Both the position numbers and the translations under genes were made by a program. From Bacteroidales bacterium (GTDB lineage Bacteria > Bacteroidota > Bacteroidia > Bacteroidales > NBLH01), in NCBI GenBank assembly GCA_029210905.1, contig JARGGF010000009.1, positions 1-17,989 on the forward strand: a DNA stretch of 17,989 nt, given 5' to 3'. The notes under the pieces are model-generated. The model searched no databases. It was not told the origin of the DNA and worked only from the letters and a program-made list of their open reading frames with translations. Of the stretch, positions 6,509 through 15,669 are shown in pieces. How positions within the stretch are numbered: the stretch's first letter is position 1; each line of letters opens with the position of its first letter.

Positions 6509-9148
6509 CTAAAATTCGAGTCGATAATTAAATACCGGGATCATCCCAGCTTGTTTCTGAATAATAAATGTTTTTAAACTTGAATTGTAATATTTGTATG
6601 CAATGTTGCGCCGGTTTGTAATATTTTGGACCTCCAGTGAAAAAATATGTGCCACTTTTTCTTTATTCACCCTGTAGTTTAACCCAAAATCTATTCTAAA
6701 ATAGTCTGGATACTGAATTGTATTTCTTTTAAACTCGTCGTAAACAGTAAAACCTGATAACACCGATTGTTCCTCATCTATTGGGGTATCCCTCCTTCCT
6801 CCTGTCCAACTTACCTTAAAATTTAACCCTAAAATATTGTTCTGATTGTATCCAAAATTAAATTCGCGACCAGCTACCAGGTTATAAATGTGTCCTAAAT
6901 CATAAATGGTGCTGTACCACACTTTATTAGCTGCCTGATATTCTGATTTAAACAACGATGCAGTTATTAAAAAGTAATAATTTTTGGTGAAATATTTTTC
7001 AAAAGTTAGCTCTGCACCATAATTTCTGCCAATTCCTGAACTTGCAAGCGGAATATTAAAATCAAGGTAACTATTGGCTGCTGAAAAAGTATATTCCGGA
7101 TCAGCTGCTACATAATAATTTGTTAAGCCCTGATAATAACTCTCCAATTTTAAATAAAAATCATTATTGATCCTGTTAGAGTATGATAGCACAAAATGTT
7201 GAGCATTTGGTAAATCCAACTTTGAGTTTAATTGCAAAAAACTGCCATCCTGCTGATAATATTCTTTAAAATAAACAACCAGGGGTTCATGCCGGGCATG
7301 CAAACCATAACCAAAGCTGACACTTTGTTTTTGGCTAAAATCCCATTGTAATGCAAATCTTGGTTCCAGCAATGAATATCCATTCAGATCAAAGTACATA
7401 TAATTTAATCCGGCATTCATTTTTAGCTTTTCACTGAATTTTATTTTCGTTTCAGCATATAAGCTGCTTAGAAAGGTCAATCCCTTTGTGTCTAAAAATG
7501 TATATTCAAAATTTTCAATTGATGAAGCATCAAAGAAATAATTATAGTCAGAATAATTAATGTTCGAACCCAACCTAAAACTGAGCCACTTGCTAATTTT
7601 ATTATTATAAAACAAGGATAATCTATAAGAAGTGGTATAAAGCTTCTTACTTAAAATATTGTCATATTCCTGCTGAAAACCAAGCGTATCAATCCAATGA
7701 GAGGAACCATATTTTGTCAGGGCAAGTGTTGTTTTAAAATAAGAATTATTGCTCGGAAAAATCGTATGACTCACCCCCAGTGCCATCATATAATCTGCCC
7801 ATCTCTCATGATACATAATTTCACCCGGATTCCAGAAAACTGAATCAGTAATTCCTTCAGTTTTATCATATGAAATTCCTCCAACACCCCAAAATGAGAA
7901 CTTACCATGCTTCTTTGTTGGCAGATTAATTTTGAACGATAAGTCCTGATAATCCGGTGCAGCTTCATTCAGGAAGCCCAGATTTATCAGATTCAAAAAA
8001 GCCAGGGTTGAAAAGCGGTAATTAAACAGGTATGAGCCTGAATAGCCTTTTTTTAAAGGGCCTTCAGCAGCAACATCAATACCAAGTGTTCCTGCCTGAA
8101 TTGAAGTTTCATGGGTTTCATTATTCCCATTTCGCAAAAAGATATCAAAAACTCCGGACATAGCATTCCCATAATCTGCAGGAAATGCTCCTGTGAGAAA
8201 ATCCGATCGGCCTACTACGTTCGAACTTAATATGCTTACAGCACCACCATTTAACCCACCATTCGTAAAATGGTTTGGGCTGGGAACTTCAACCCCCTCA
8301 ATCCGCCATAAAAGATATTGAGGCGAATTTCCACGAACTATAATCTCGTTAAGGTAATCATCGGTAGTGGCAACGCCTGCATAAGACAATGCCATTCGTG
8401 CAGGATCACTAAAACTGGCAGCATAACGTTTGGTTTCTTCAACCCTGAAAGAACGGGCGCTAACAAAGGCCATATCATTAATAGGCCGCTCTTTATCTGC
8501 CTGAATGATAACTTGCTCTAATGAATGCATTGATTCTGTCAAATCAATATTTAAAACAACTTCTTTTGCCGAACCCAATAAAATCTCAGGTATAACTACT
8601 TCATTATATCCTACAAAAGAGGCTTTTATTGTGTAGCGTCCGATAGGTATATTTTCCAAATGATAAATTCCATTTTCGTCTGAAGTGGATCCATAGGTAG
8701 GATTTCCATTTACGATAACAACATTTGCCCCTTCCAGTACCTTTTTTGATTCGGCATCCCTTATTGTTCCTTTTATGGTTTGATAAAGAACCGGTATATC
8801 GTAATGCTCCCTTTTTCTTTTATCATCATAAATAATAATAGTCTTATCTTTAATTTCAAAGTGCAGTTTTGAACCTGCAAGACATTGCTCAAGGATTTCT
8901 TCAACACTTATATCTTTTGCATCGATGAAAAATTTTTGCTTTTTACTTATTTTTTTGCAGTGAAGTTGATAAGTTAATCCGGTTTTTTTTGAAATTTCTT
9001 TTAGAATCGTCTCAAAATCAACATCAAGTGATGTAATATCAATTTTTGTATGCTGGGCTTGTACAGAATTGTAAAAAAACTGGGTAAACAAAAGCATAAA
9101 TAAAAAATATGTAAAGTATTTTTTCTCCACCAGGTAAAAATAGCACAT
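6509..9148 (-). CDS. STN-type TonB-dependent outer-membrane receptor
   Basis: The frame extends to a TTG at 9166, but I choose the ATG at 9148 (879 residues) because it directly precedes a good export signal (EKKYFTYFLFMLLFTQFF, cleavage near VQAQ). Domains in the ATG numbering: STN at about 33-110 (DITSLDVDFETILKEISKK to KTIIIYDD); a carboxypeptidase-regulatory-like domain at about 124-202 (IKGTIRDAES, GSTSDENGIYHLENIP, GRYTIKASFVGY); a plug from about 218 with LSYAGVATTDDYLNEIIVRG and FLTGAFPADYGNAMSGVFDI; then a barrel ending in the aromatic terminal strand VFNYRLEF. It imports an unknown ligand using TonB energy. Unlike the receptor at 1345-4143 it is intact and has no DUF4249 or SusD partner next to it. 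A TATTTTTG box (9178 to 9171) lies just upstream but would give a very short leader. The family is certain, the substrate not inferable. Confidence 0.92.
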   Translation of the reverse strand: MCYFYLVEKKYFTYFLFMLLFTQFFYNSVQAQHTKIDITSLDVDFETILKEISKKTGLTYQLHCKKISKKQKFFIDAKDISVEEILEQCLAGSKLHFEIKDKTIIIYDDKRKREHYDIPVLYQTIKGTIRDAESKKVLEGANVVIVNGNPTYGSTSDENGIYHLENIPIGRYTIKASFVGYNEVVIPEILLGSAKEVVLNIDLTESMHSLEQVIIQADKERPINDMAFVSARSFRVEETKRYAASFSDPARMALSYAGVATTDDYLNEIIVRGNSPQYLLWRIEGVEVPSPNHFTNGGLNGGAVSILSSNVVGRSDFLTGAFPADYGNAMSGVFDIFLRNGNNETHETSIQAGTLGIDVAAEGPLKKGYSGSYLFNYRFSTLAFLNLINLGFLNEAAPDYQDLSFKINLPTKKHGKFSFWGVGGISYDKTEGITDSVFWNPGEIMYHERWADYMMALGVSHTIFPSNNSYFKTTLALTKYGSSHWIDTLGFQQEYDNILSKKLYTTSYRLSLFYNNKISKWLSFRLGSNINYSDYNYFFDASSIENFEYTFLDTKGLTFLSSLYAETKIKFSEKLKMNAGLNYMYFDLNGYSLLEPRFALQWDFSQKQSVSFGYGLHARHEPLVVYFKEYYQQDGSFLQLNSKLDLPNAQHFVLSYSNRINNDFYLKLESYYQGLTNYYVAADPEYTFSAANSYLDFNIPLASSGIGRNYGAELTFEKYFTKNYYFLITASLFKSEYQAANKVWYSTIYDLGHIYNLVAGREFNFGYNQNNILGLNFKVSWTGGRRDTPIDEEQSVLSGFTVYDEFKRNTIQYPDYFRIDFGLNYRVNKEKVAHIFSLEVQNITNRRNIAYKYYNSSLKTFIIQKQAGMIPVFNYRLEF

Positions 9149-9314
9149 TATTATTCTAAAATTCAAATAACAAAAATAGTATCAAATATTCAATCATAAC
9201 TATTATTCATCTTTTTTTCAGATTAACAAAAATATAATATACAATTAGTTTTATACATTTATGCGCTACTAAAATATAATAACGCTCTAATCAAACACTT
9301 AAAACGATTACATA

Positions 9315-10556
9315 ATGAAAGGATTAAGTTCAAAACTGATACATGGACAGATAGAAGATAGTAAAAGGGATACTTTCAGAAGCTTAAAAACTCCAATTTA
9401 CGATACAGCTTCCTACGATTTTGAAAATTCGGAGTCGATGGAGCAAGCTTTTCGGGGAAACACCGACGCATACATCTATTCAAGAATTACCAATCCTACC
9501 GTAACTGAGCTTCAAAACAGGATAAAGTTATTCGCCGGAGCTGAAAACTGTCTATGTGTTAGTTCCGGAATGGCAGCCATTTCTAACACAATTGTTTCTA
9601 TATGCCAGGCTGGTGATAATATTATCAGTTCAAGGTTTTTATTTGGAAATACTTATTCTTTTTTTAAGAATACTATAGCATCGTTTGGAATTGAAACCCG
9701 TTTTGTAGACCTTGAAAATATTGAAGAAATCGAAGTAGCCATTGATAACAAAACCCGATGCATTTTTTTGGAAATAATGACTAATCCGCAGCTTATTTTA
9801 TTTGATGTGGAAAAGATAGCTGCTTTGGCAAAAAAACACCAGGTGATTTTAATCGCTGATAATAGCGTACTTACCCCATATATTTTTCAAAGTAGAAATT
9901 ATGATATTGATGTTGAGGTTTTTTCAAATACCAAGTTCATTTCAGGAGGAGCAACTTCTATAGGTGGCTCAGTACTTACCTATAAATCAGACAAATGGTC
10001 AAAAATCCCGAAACTTAAGCCGGAATTTGATAAATATGGAAGTGATGCTTTTATTAAAAAAATAGGAAAGGAAATTTTTAGAAATTTTGGCGGGTGTTTA
10101 TCTCCAAACAATGCATATCTTCAATTGCTTGGATTAGAAACCATAGCTATCAGAATTGATAAAATATCGGAGAATGCACTTAAAACAGCTGAGTTTCTTC
10201 AAAATCATCTAAAGGTTAAGCGGGTCAGTTATCCGTCTCTGAAAAACTCTGATTACAAGGTACTTGCAGACAAGTTGCTTGGAGCAAAATCAGGATGTCT
10301 GATTAATTTTGAACTGGAATCGGAAAGCGCCTGTTTTAAGTTTATTGATGAATTAAAAATGATAAGAAGAGGCACCAATTTTTGCGATAATAAATCAATG
10401 ATACTCCATCCAGCTTCGACTATCTATTGTGATAATACAAAAGAAGATAAAGATCTGATGAGAATTAATGAGCGAATGATTAGACTGGCAGTTGGACTTG
10501 AAGACATTGAGGATATTATTGAGGATATTTCACTGGCACTGATAAAAGTTAATTAA
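9315..10556 (+). CDS. Cys/Met-metabolism PLP enzyme, MetY/cystathionine-synthase-like
   Basis: 413 residues, the usual size of the trans-sulfuration (Cys/Met metabolism) fold-type I family. Signatures seen: PIYDTASYDF (27-36), YSRITNPT (55-62), the phosphate-binding SSGMAAIS (83-90), FLEIMTNPQL (151-160), the PLP-contacting D182 in IADNSVLTPY, the Schiff-base lysine K207 in FSNTKFISGGATSIGG, and HPASTIY near the C-terminus. The TSIGG run after the lysine is closest to O-acetylhomoserine sulfhydrylase (MetY). The usual TKxxGGHGTS reads TKFISGGATS here, so the conserved His is missing, and NTF is NSV. The reaction could therefore be sulfhydrylation, gamma-synthesis or gamma-lysis on a homoserine- or methionine-like substrate; I cannot choose. 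An MFS exporter follows 60 bases downstream on the same strand, which suggests co-transcription. I assign no symbol because the subfamily is uncertain. Confidence 0.85.
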   Translation: MKGLSSKLIHGQIEDSKRDTFRSLKTPIYDTASYDFENSESMEQAFRGNTDAYIYSRITNPTVTELQNRIKLFAGAENCLCVSSGMAAISNTIVSICQAGDNIISSRFLFGNTYSFFKNTIASFGIETRFVDLENIEEIEVAIDNKTRCIFLEIMTNPQLILFDVEKIAALAKKHQVILIADNSVLTPYIFQSRNYDIDVEVFSNTKFISGGATSIGGSVLTYKSDKWSKIPKLKPEFDKYGSDAFIKKIGKEIFRNFGGCLSPNNAYLQLLGLETIAIRIDKISENALKTAEFLQNHLKVKRVSYPSLKNSDYKVLADKLLGAKSGCLINFELESESACFKFIDELKMIRRGTNFCDNKSMILHPASTIYCDNTKEDKDLMRINERMIRLAVGLEDIEDIIEDISLALIKVN

Positions 10557-10616
10557 TTTTGGTTTTTTAAACTTTTGCTTTGCCACTAATAAAAAGTGCC
10601 GGAAAAAATAGCTAAA

Positions 10617-11819
10617 ATGAAAAACATTACACGAACCGTCTGGATTTTATCCTTAATAAGTTTATTTACAGATACAGCAAGTGAAATGTTGTATCCGGTT
10701 ATGCCTATCTATCTGAGAACTATTGGTTTTTCAATTTTTCTTATTGGAATACTAGAAGGACTTGCCGAAGCGGTTGCTGGTTTAAGTAAAGGTTATTTTG
10801 GAAAACTTTCCGATTCAAGAGCCAGAAGAACTCCTTTTGTCCAGATTGGTTATACCCTTAGCGCCTTTTCAAAACCCATGATGGCCTTTTTTATCTATCC
10901 TTTATGGATATTTTTTGCAAGGACCATCGACAGAGTAGGAAAAGGAGTTAGAACTGGCGCCCGCGATGCATTGCTTTCTGATGAGGCGACCCCGGAAACC
11001 AAAGGCAAAATATTTGGGTTTCACCGGTCAATGGACACCTTAGGGGCTGCCCTTGGACCAACTTTGGCACTAGTTTATCTATATTTCTATCCTGAAGATT
11101 ACATCACTTTGTTTTATATTGCTTTTATCCCCGGTTTGATTGCCATATTGGCTTCACTGTTTCTAAAAGAAAAAAAGCATGAAATTGAAAAAAACCATCA
11201 GCACGTAAAGTTTTTCTCATTTTTAAAATACTGGAAACAAAGCCCTCTGGTCTATAGAAAAGTAGTAATTGGCTTATTAGCATTTACTTTAATTAACAGC
11301 TCTGATGTTTTTTTACTATTAAAAGCAAAGCAAGCAGGTCTGAATGACACACATGTAATAGGTATTTATATTTTTTACAATCTGGTATACGCCATCTTTG
11401 CTTTTCCAATTGGTATTTTGGCAGATAAAATTGGTTTAAAGAAAATGTTTGTAATTGGGTTATCAGTATTTTCAATGGTTTATTTTGGGATGAGCTTTGC
11501 AACTGATATTTATTTCTTTGCTGCCCTGTTTTTTCTGTATGGTATTTATGCAGCCGCTACCGAAGGCATATCAAAAGCATGGATTAGCAATATTACCGAC
11601 AAAAAGGATACAGCTACTGCCATTGGAACATATTCGGGTTTTCAGAGTATTTGCACCATGATAGCCAGCAGCATGGCCGGGTTTATCTGGTATCAGTCTG
11701 GAGCGGCTGCAACATTTTTAGTTAGTGGTTTTGCCACACTATTGATTATCGGATATTTCACTTTTTATATAAAACCTGTTACCCAATTAACAATTAACAA
11801 TTCAATGCCGTTTAGTTAA
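10617..11819 (+). CDS. MFS transporter
   Basis: The frame opens at a GTG (10596), but the in-frame ATG at 10617 is preferred. It is preceded by GGAAAAAA at a reasonable distance and starts directly at MKNITRTVWILSLISLF, giving 400 residues. About 12 hydrophobic segments are visible. Major-facilitator motif A appears in the loop after TM2 (GKLSDSRARRTPF, about 62-74) and in a second copy in the C-terminal half (GILADKIGLKK). The conserved stretch DRVGKGVRTGARDALLSDE followed by FGFHRSMDTLGAALGP marks a bacterial MFS_1 subgroup of probable drug or metabolite exporters. The central cytoplasmic loop is basic (KEKKHEIEKNHQHVK). It probably shares a transcript with the PLP enzyme upstream. The last residues (TINNSMPFS) are encoded by repeat sequence, see the 11786-11971 feature, so the original C-terminus may have been altered. 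The substrate is unknown. Confidence 0.88.
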   Translation: MKNITRTVWILSLISLFTDTASEMLYPVMPIYLRTIGFSIFLIGILEGLAEAVAGLSKGYFGKLSDSRARRTPFVQIGYTLSAFSKPMMAFFIYPLWIFFARTIDRVGKGVRTGARDALLSDEATPETKGKIFGFHRSMDTLGAALGPTLALVYLYFYPEDYITLFYIAFIPGLIAILASLFLKEKKHEIEKNHQHVKFFSFLKYWKQSPLVYRKVVIGLLAFTLINSSDVFLLLKAKQAGLNDTHVIGIYIFYNLVYAIFAFPIGILADKIGLKKMFVIGLSVFSMVYFGMSFATDIYFFAALFFLYGIYAAATEGISKAWISNITDKKDTATAIGTYSGFQSICTMIASSMAGFIWYQSGAAATFLVSGFATLLIIGYFTFYIKPVTQLTINNSMPFS

Positions 11820-11971
11820 CAAATACTTGTATTGAGCATGTCGAAATATGGCTAAATTCTAGTCATTGGTTATTGGTCATTAGACATTAAATGACTAGTG
11901 ACTAATGTCTAATGACCTTGTTAATATAGAGCAATGAGCTTAACTAAACGACATTGATTAACAATTAACAA
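11786..11971. repeat. Nested direct/inverted repeat structure at the MFS 3' end
   Basis: Outermost is a perfect 15-bp direct repeat, ATTAACAATTAACAA (11786-11800 and 11957-11971). Just inside are 17-bp inverted repeats with one mismatch: CAATGCCGTTTAGTTAA (11803-11819) against TTAACTAAACGACATTG (11940-11956). They enclose 120 bp that contain a perfect 15-bp hairpin (11875-11917). The left arm includes the stop codon of the MFS gene. The layout resembles a small non-autonomous (MITE-like) insertion with terminal inverted repeats and flanking duplications. However, the flanking repeat is low-complexity AACAATT sequence, so slippage could also have made it. Confidence 0.55.
11875..11917. terminator. 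Hairpin between convergent genes, possible bidirectional terminator
   Basis: GGTCATTAGACATTA (11875-11889) and its exact reverse complement TAATGTCTAATGACC (11903-11917) form a 15-bp stem with a 13-base loop. It lies between the ends of the convergent MFS and sensor genes, the place for a two-way terminator. No T-run follows on either side, so intrinsic termination is not assured. It sits inside the larger repeat structure at 11786-11971. Confidence 0.45.
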
Positions 11972-11992
11972 ATAACAATTAGTGATCTGAAG

Positions 11993-14900
11993 TTACACCC
12001 TCACCCCCATTAATAAAATATCATCTGTTTGTTCCTGTCCATTCATCCAATTATTTAGCTCTTGTTCCAAAATTTCCTTTTGGATAAGCATTGGTTTTTT
12101 ATGATTTTCAAATAAAACCCTCTGTAAATTAGCCAGCTTGTATTTTAGTGCATTATCACCTCCCAACTGATCAGCAAATCCATCTGAAAACAAATAAAAT
12201 GTATCGTTAGATTCCAGTTGGATCACGTGGTTTGTAAAACTAGGCTTTTCATTGGGATAATATCCAATTGGCATTTTATCGGGTTTAATTTCAATCATTT
12301 CGCCATTTTGGATTAATAATAATGGGCTATTGGCACCGGCATACTGAAGAATGTTTGTTTGGGTATCAAGTGCACACAAAGCCATATCCATGCCATCATC
12401 AGCTTCACCTTTTTTACCTGTTTGACGCAAAGCTTGTTTTATTTGCTTGCGCAACTCGTTCAATGCATGATTGGCTTGAAACACCTCTTTGTTTTGAACA
12501 ATTTCATTTATAAAAGAAATGCCCAGCATACTCATAATGGCACCCGGTACACCGTGCCCTGTGCAATCAGCAATGGCAATAACAATATAGTTGTTTATTT
12601 GTTTTACCCAATAAAAATCACCACTTACAACATTTCGTGGTTTGAATAAAATAAAGTTTTCTGGCAGTACTTCATCAATATAATCGGTGCGGGGCAACAC
12701 GGCTCTTTGAATGCGCCTGGCGTATAAAATACTGTCAGTTATGGCATTATGCTGCACTTCAAGTTGATCACGCTGTGTGGTTATTTCTTCATTTTGCGAT
12801 TTTAATTCTTCACTTTGTTGTTTTAATTCTTCATTTTTTTCGCGGATTTCTGTCGTCCGTAAATCTACAATCTCTTCAAGCTTTTGCTTTTCATAGATCA
12901 AGGATCTTTCCCTGTTTTTAACAAAGGCCCAAATAGCAATAATAACAAGGAACAACAGGCCCAATCTAAACCACCATGTAGCCCAGAATGGCGGATTGAT
13001 TATTACTTTTATGGATATTCCTTCTTCATTCCATATTCCATCGCAATTTGAAGCTTTTACCTTTAAAACATACTCTCCGTGTGGGAAACTTTTAAAAGAA
13101 ATATAATTTTGTGTCCCTATTTCTATCCAATCATCATCATAACCCTCCATCATGTATGCATATTGATTTTGTGAAGGGGAAACAAAGTGCAAGGCAGCAA
13201 ACTCAAACCTTATATCTTTCTGAAAGTAGGAAAGCTCAATTTCATTGGCTGTTTGAATAGATTTTTTAAGTGGTGAACCTTTCCCGGGTTTCACCGATTT
13301 ATTTTGTATTTTGAAATCTGTAAAAATAATTTTTGGCTTTATCGAATTACTTACAATATCATCAGGATTAAAAACATTAAACCCGTTTACTCCTCCAAAA
13401 TACAGATATCCATTATCATCCTTATAGCATGAGGCTCCATTAAATTCATTACTTTGCAATCCATCATTGATATCATAATTGATGAATTTTTTATTTTTTG
13501 TATTATACATGGTTAACCCGGCACTGGAAGAAAACCATAAATTAGCATTATTATCTTTCAGCAAACCATAAAAATTATTACCCGGCAGACCATCTTTAGT
13601 AGTATATAAGGCAATTTTATTAGTTTTTGGATCCAGTTTGTTTATTCCACCCCCATAAGTTGCAATCCATATATTTCCTTCTTCATCTTCCAGCAATCCG
13701 GAAATCTGATCGCTGCTTAGCGAAGTAGAATCATTAATATCAGCCTGGTAACTTGTGTATTCAACCTTTGAATCATTAGTAAATTCCAATTTTACAAGAC
13801 CCCTTAAAAAAGTACCAACCCATAAACGACCCTGCTTGTCAAAAAGCAAACATTGAATATTATTATTCAGGTTATTTGCGCCCTCCATTTGCCAGCGTTG
13901 TATTTTGCCAGTTTCCTTATTAAAGGAATTTAAGCCCTGGGAAGTACCTATCCACAGGTTATTTTTATTATCTTCTGTTATGGATCTAACAATATTATTG
14001 GATAATGATTCTTCATCGCCCGGGATGTTTTGATAGGTTTTAAATGTGCCGGTGGAATAGTTATACTTTGACAAGCCATTATTTGTACCGAGCCATAAGT
14101 CTTCATTACTATCTTTAAATATTGCGAATACCGAATTATCCTGAAGCGCATTTTTATCACCGGGCTTTGCTGTTAAAAGCCTGAATTTGTTTTCAGCGGG
14201 ATCGTATATATAAAGTCCCCTGCCATTATTTATCCCTACCCAATACTTGCCATATTTATCAACACATAAACTAAACACAAGCGGATCTCTAAGCCAGTTG
14301 GGGTTGTTGGGCTGAGGTTCAAAATGTTTAAATTTGTTTTTATCCGGATTGTATTTATTAATAGAATTGGCAGTGCCAAACCACAAAACTCCTGAGTTGT
14401 CTTTAAATATCCCATTTATATTATTATCCGAAAGACTTCTGGGGTTATATGTTTCATTTTTGTAGTTATACAGCTTTTCTTTATCAAAATTGTATACAAA
14501 CAAGCCCTGGTTAGCAATTCCAATCATGGCATTTCCGGTATCATCAATATAAAGGCTTAATCCATTTATATTTTCAGGAATATCCTGTTTTACTTTATAA
14601 TTTTGAAAACTCACTTTATCGCCATCTGTAATTACTTTTGTAAATACCTGATCTGAGTAAGCCCATAAATCGCCATTTTTATCAACAGTGATACCCAATA
14701 TCTGATTTGATGGCAAGGTATTATCCGATTGACTTTGAAAGGTAAAATTTTCAGGAACAGGGACTTCTTTTTCCTGTTCTTTTTTAGAAATCCGGAAAAG
14801 CCCATTACGTGCAGAACTTATCCAAATATCACCGTTTTTATCTTTGGTCCAGCCGCTTAAGAATTGAATAGCGGCAACTTGTGGTTGTCTTACCGAGTAA

Positions 14901-15427
14901 TGAATTACCTTTGTTTTTTCTTTATCGCTGGTTGGTAATATTAATTTATCAATGGCTTGTGCTGTAATTACCCAAATGTTATCGTAACTATCGCCCTGCA
15001 CAAAAAAAGTTAAATTATTCGATATTGAATTGGTGTCATCCTCATGGTGATGAAAGTTATAAAATCTGTCTTCATCCCTGTCATACTTGCTTAATCCAGA
15101 GAATGTGGCAATCCAGATATTATGGTTATTGTCTTCATAAATGGAATTGATAAAAGAACCTCCAATGGTAGTTTCACGGTTTTCCAAATCAGGCCGGTAC
15201 ACCTTGTTTTCGACCCCATCGTACCGGTTTAAACCATCCTGCGTGGCAATCCAGATAAAACCATAACTGTCCTGCATCATACTGTTTATGGTTATTTGAG
15301 AAAGACCATCCTTTAAGGTAAAATGCTCAAAATTCATGCTTTCGTACTGAGCATTTATAAATACCTGTATATTAAGCAAGAGTATCAGAGAAAAAAGGCT
15401 TTTTGACAGCAAACACAACTTTTTCAT
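11993..15427 (-). CDS. Beta-propeller (Reg_prop)/Y_Y_Y sensor with SpoIIE-type PP2C phosphatase
   Basis: The frame reaches a TTG at 15445. I choose the ATG at 15427 (1144 residues), which starts the export signal MKKLCLLSKSLFSLILLLNIQVFINAQ. Residues about 30-690 are a series of Reg_prop repeats of the form GxIWIAT/GxLWxGTxxGLxxYD, expected to form a large periplasmic double propeller. A Y_Y_Y domain follows (about 745-800, with YAYMMEGYDDDWIEIG and FPHGEYVLKVKASN). One membrane span lies at about 815-840 (LGLLFLVIIAIWAF), then a coiled coil rich in E, K and Q to about 905. The link SILYARRIQRAVLP leads into a SpoIIE/PP2C domain with its metal-binding Asp residues: SGDFYW, ADCTGHGVPGA, LFSDGFADQ and the C-terminal QTDDILLMG. 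So a periplasmic signal should control a cytoplasmic Ser/Thr phosphatase. Known SpoIIE-type outputs act on anti-sigma antagonists, but none is encoded nearby. There is no histidine kinase, receiver or HTH part, unlike hybrid two-component relatives. Confidence 0.93.
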   Translation of the reverse strand: MKKLCLLSKSLFSLILLLNIQVFINAQYESMNFEHFTLKDGLSQITINSMMQDSYGFIWIATQDGLNRYDGVENKVYRPDLENRETTIGGSFINSIYEDNNHNIWIATFSGLSKYDRDEDRFYNFHHHEDDTNSISNNLTFFVQGDSYDNIWVITAQAIDKLILPTSDKEKTKVIHYSVRQPQVAAIQFLSGWTKDKNGDIWISSARNGLFRISKKEQEKEVPVPENFTFQSQSDNTLPSNQILGITVDKNGDLWAYSDQVFTKVITDGDKVSFQNYKVKQDIPENINGLSLYIDDTGNAMIGIANQGLFVYNFDKEKLYNYKNETYNPRSLSDNNINGIFKDNSGVLWFGTANSINKYNPDKNKFKHFEPQPNNPNWLRDPLVFSLCVDKYGKYWVGINNGRGLYIYDPAENKFRLLTAKPGDKNALQDNSVFAIFKDSNEDLWLGTNNGLSKYNYSTGTFKTYQNIPGDEESLSNNIVRSITEDNKNNLWIGTSQGLNSFNKETGKIQRWQMEGANNLNNNIQCLLFDKQGRLWVGTFLRGLVKLEFTNDSKVEYTSYQADINDSTSLSSDQISGLLEDEEGNIWIATYGGGINKLDPKTNKIALYTTKDGLPGNNFYGLLKDNNANLWFSSSAGLTMYNTKNKKFINYDINDGLQSNEFNGASCYKDDNGYLYFGGVNGFNVFNPDDIVSNSIKPKIIFTDFKIQNKSVKPGKGSPLKKSIQTANEIELSYFQKDIRFEFAALHFVSPSQNQYAYMMEGYDDDWIEIGTQNYISFKSFPHGEYVLKVKASNCDGIWNEEGISIKVIINPPFWATWWFRLGLLFLVIIAIWAFVKNRERSLIYEKQKLEEIVDLRTTEIREKNEELKQQSEELKSQNEEITTQRDQLEVQHNAITDSILYARRIQRAVLPRTDYIDEVLPENFILFKPRNVVSGDFYWVKQINNYIVIAIADCTGHGVPGAIMSMLGISFINEIVQNKEVFQANHALNELRKQIKQALRQTGKKGEADDGMDMALCALDTQTNILQYAGANSPLLLIQNGEMIEIKPDKMPIGYYPNEKPSFTNHVIQLESNDTFYLFSDGFADQLGGDNALKYKLANLQRVLFENHKKPMLIQKEILEQELNNWMNGQEQTDDILLMGVRV

Positions 15428-15635
15428 AGCATTTGAAGGTAACAAAATTTGCAGCCAAGTTACAAAAAAAAAATGAGAGAAAAGACCCTGACAATAATCA
15501 GAACATAGGTTATATAAGACTTTTACGAAGGCTGAACAATTATGAAAAGAATAGCAGATAATATCCAGCTAAAAAATTGCAGCTCAAAAACCCGGGGGGG
15601 TCTTATTGCCACATAATACCTATTTTAATTATCTT

Positions 15636-15643
15636 TATCTTTG
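15636..15643 (+). promoter_or_regulatory. Candidate -7 box of the haem-lipoprotein gene
   Basis: TATCTTTG is an exact TAnnTTTG match lying 26 bases before the ATG at 15670. No convincing -33 TTTG is at the expected 19-21 base distance, so the call rests on the -7 box and its position. A run of seven G (15594-15600) lies about 36 bases upstream. Confidence 0.35.
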
Positions 15644-15669
15644 AATATTAAACCAAAAATTACCTCACT

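Noticed and set aside
10596..10616. GTG start for the MFS transporter
   Set aside because: The ATG seven codons later has a purine-rich site upstream and starts directly at the usual N-terminal segment; the extra residues are not family-like.
12322..12649. Two plus-strand frames of 63 and 96 codons inside the sensor gene
   Set aside because: They are antisense to the conserved SpoIIE domain and have no protein-like composition or start signals.
15594..15600. Seven-G run as a phase-variation tract
   Set aside because: It is short, stands alone, lies outside any reading frame, and is too far from the -7 box to set promoter spacing.
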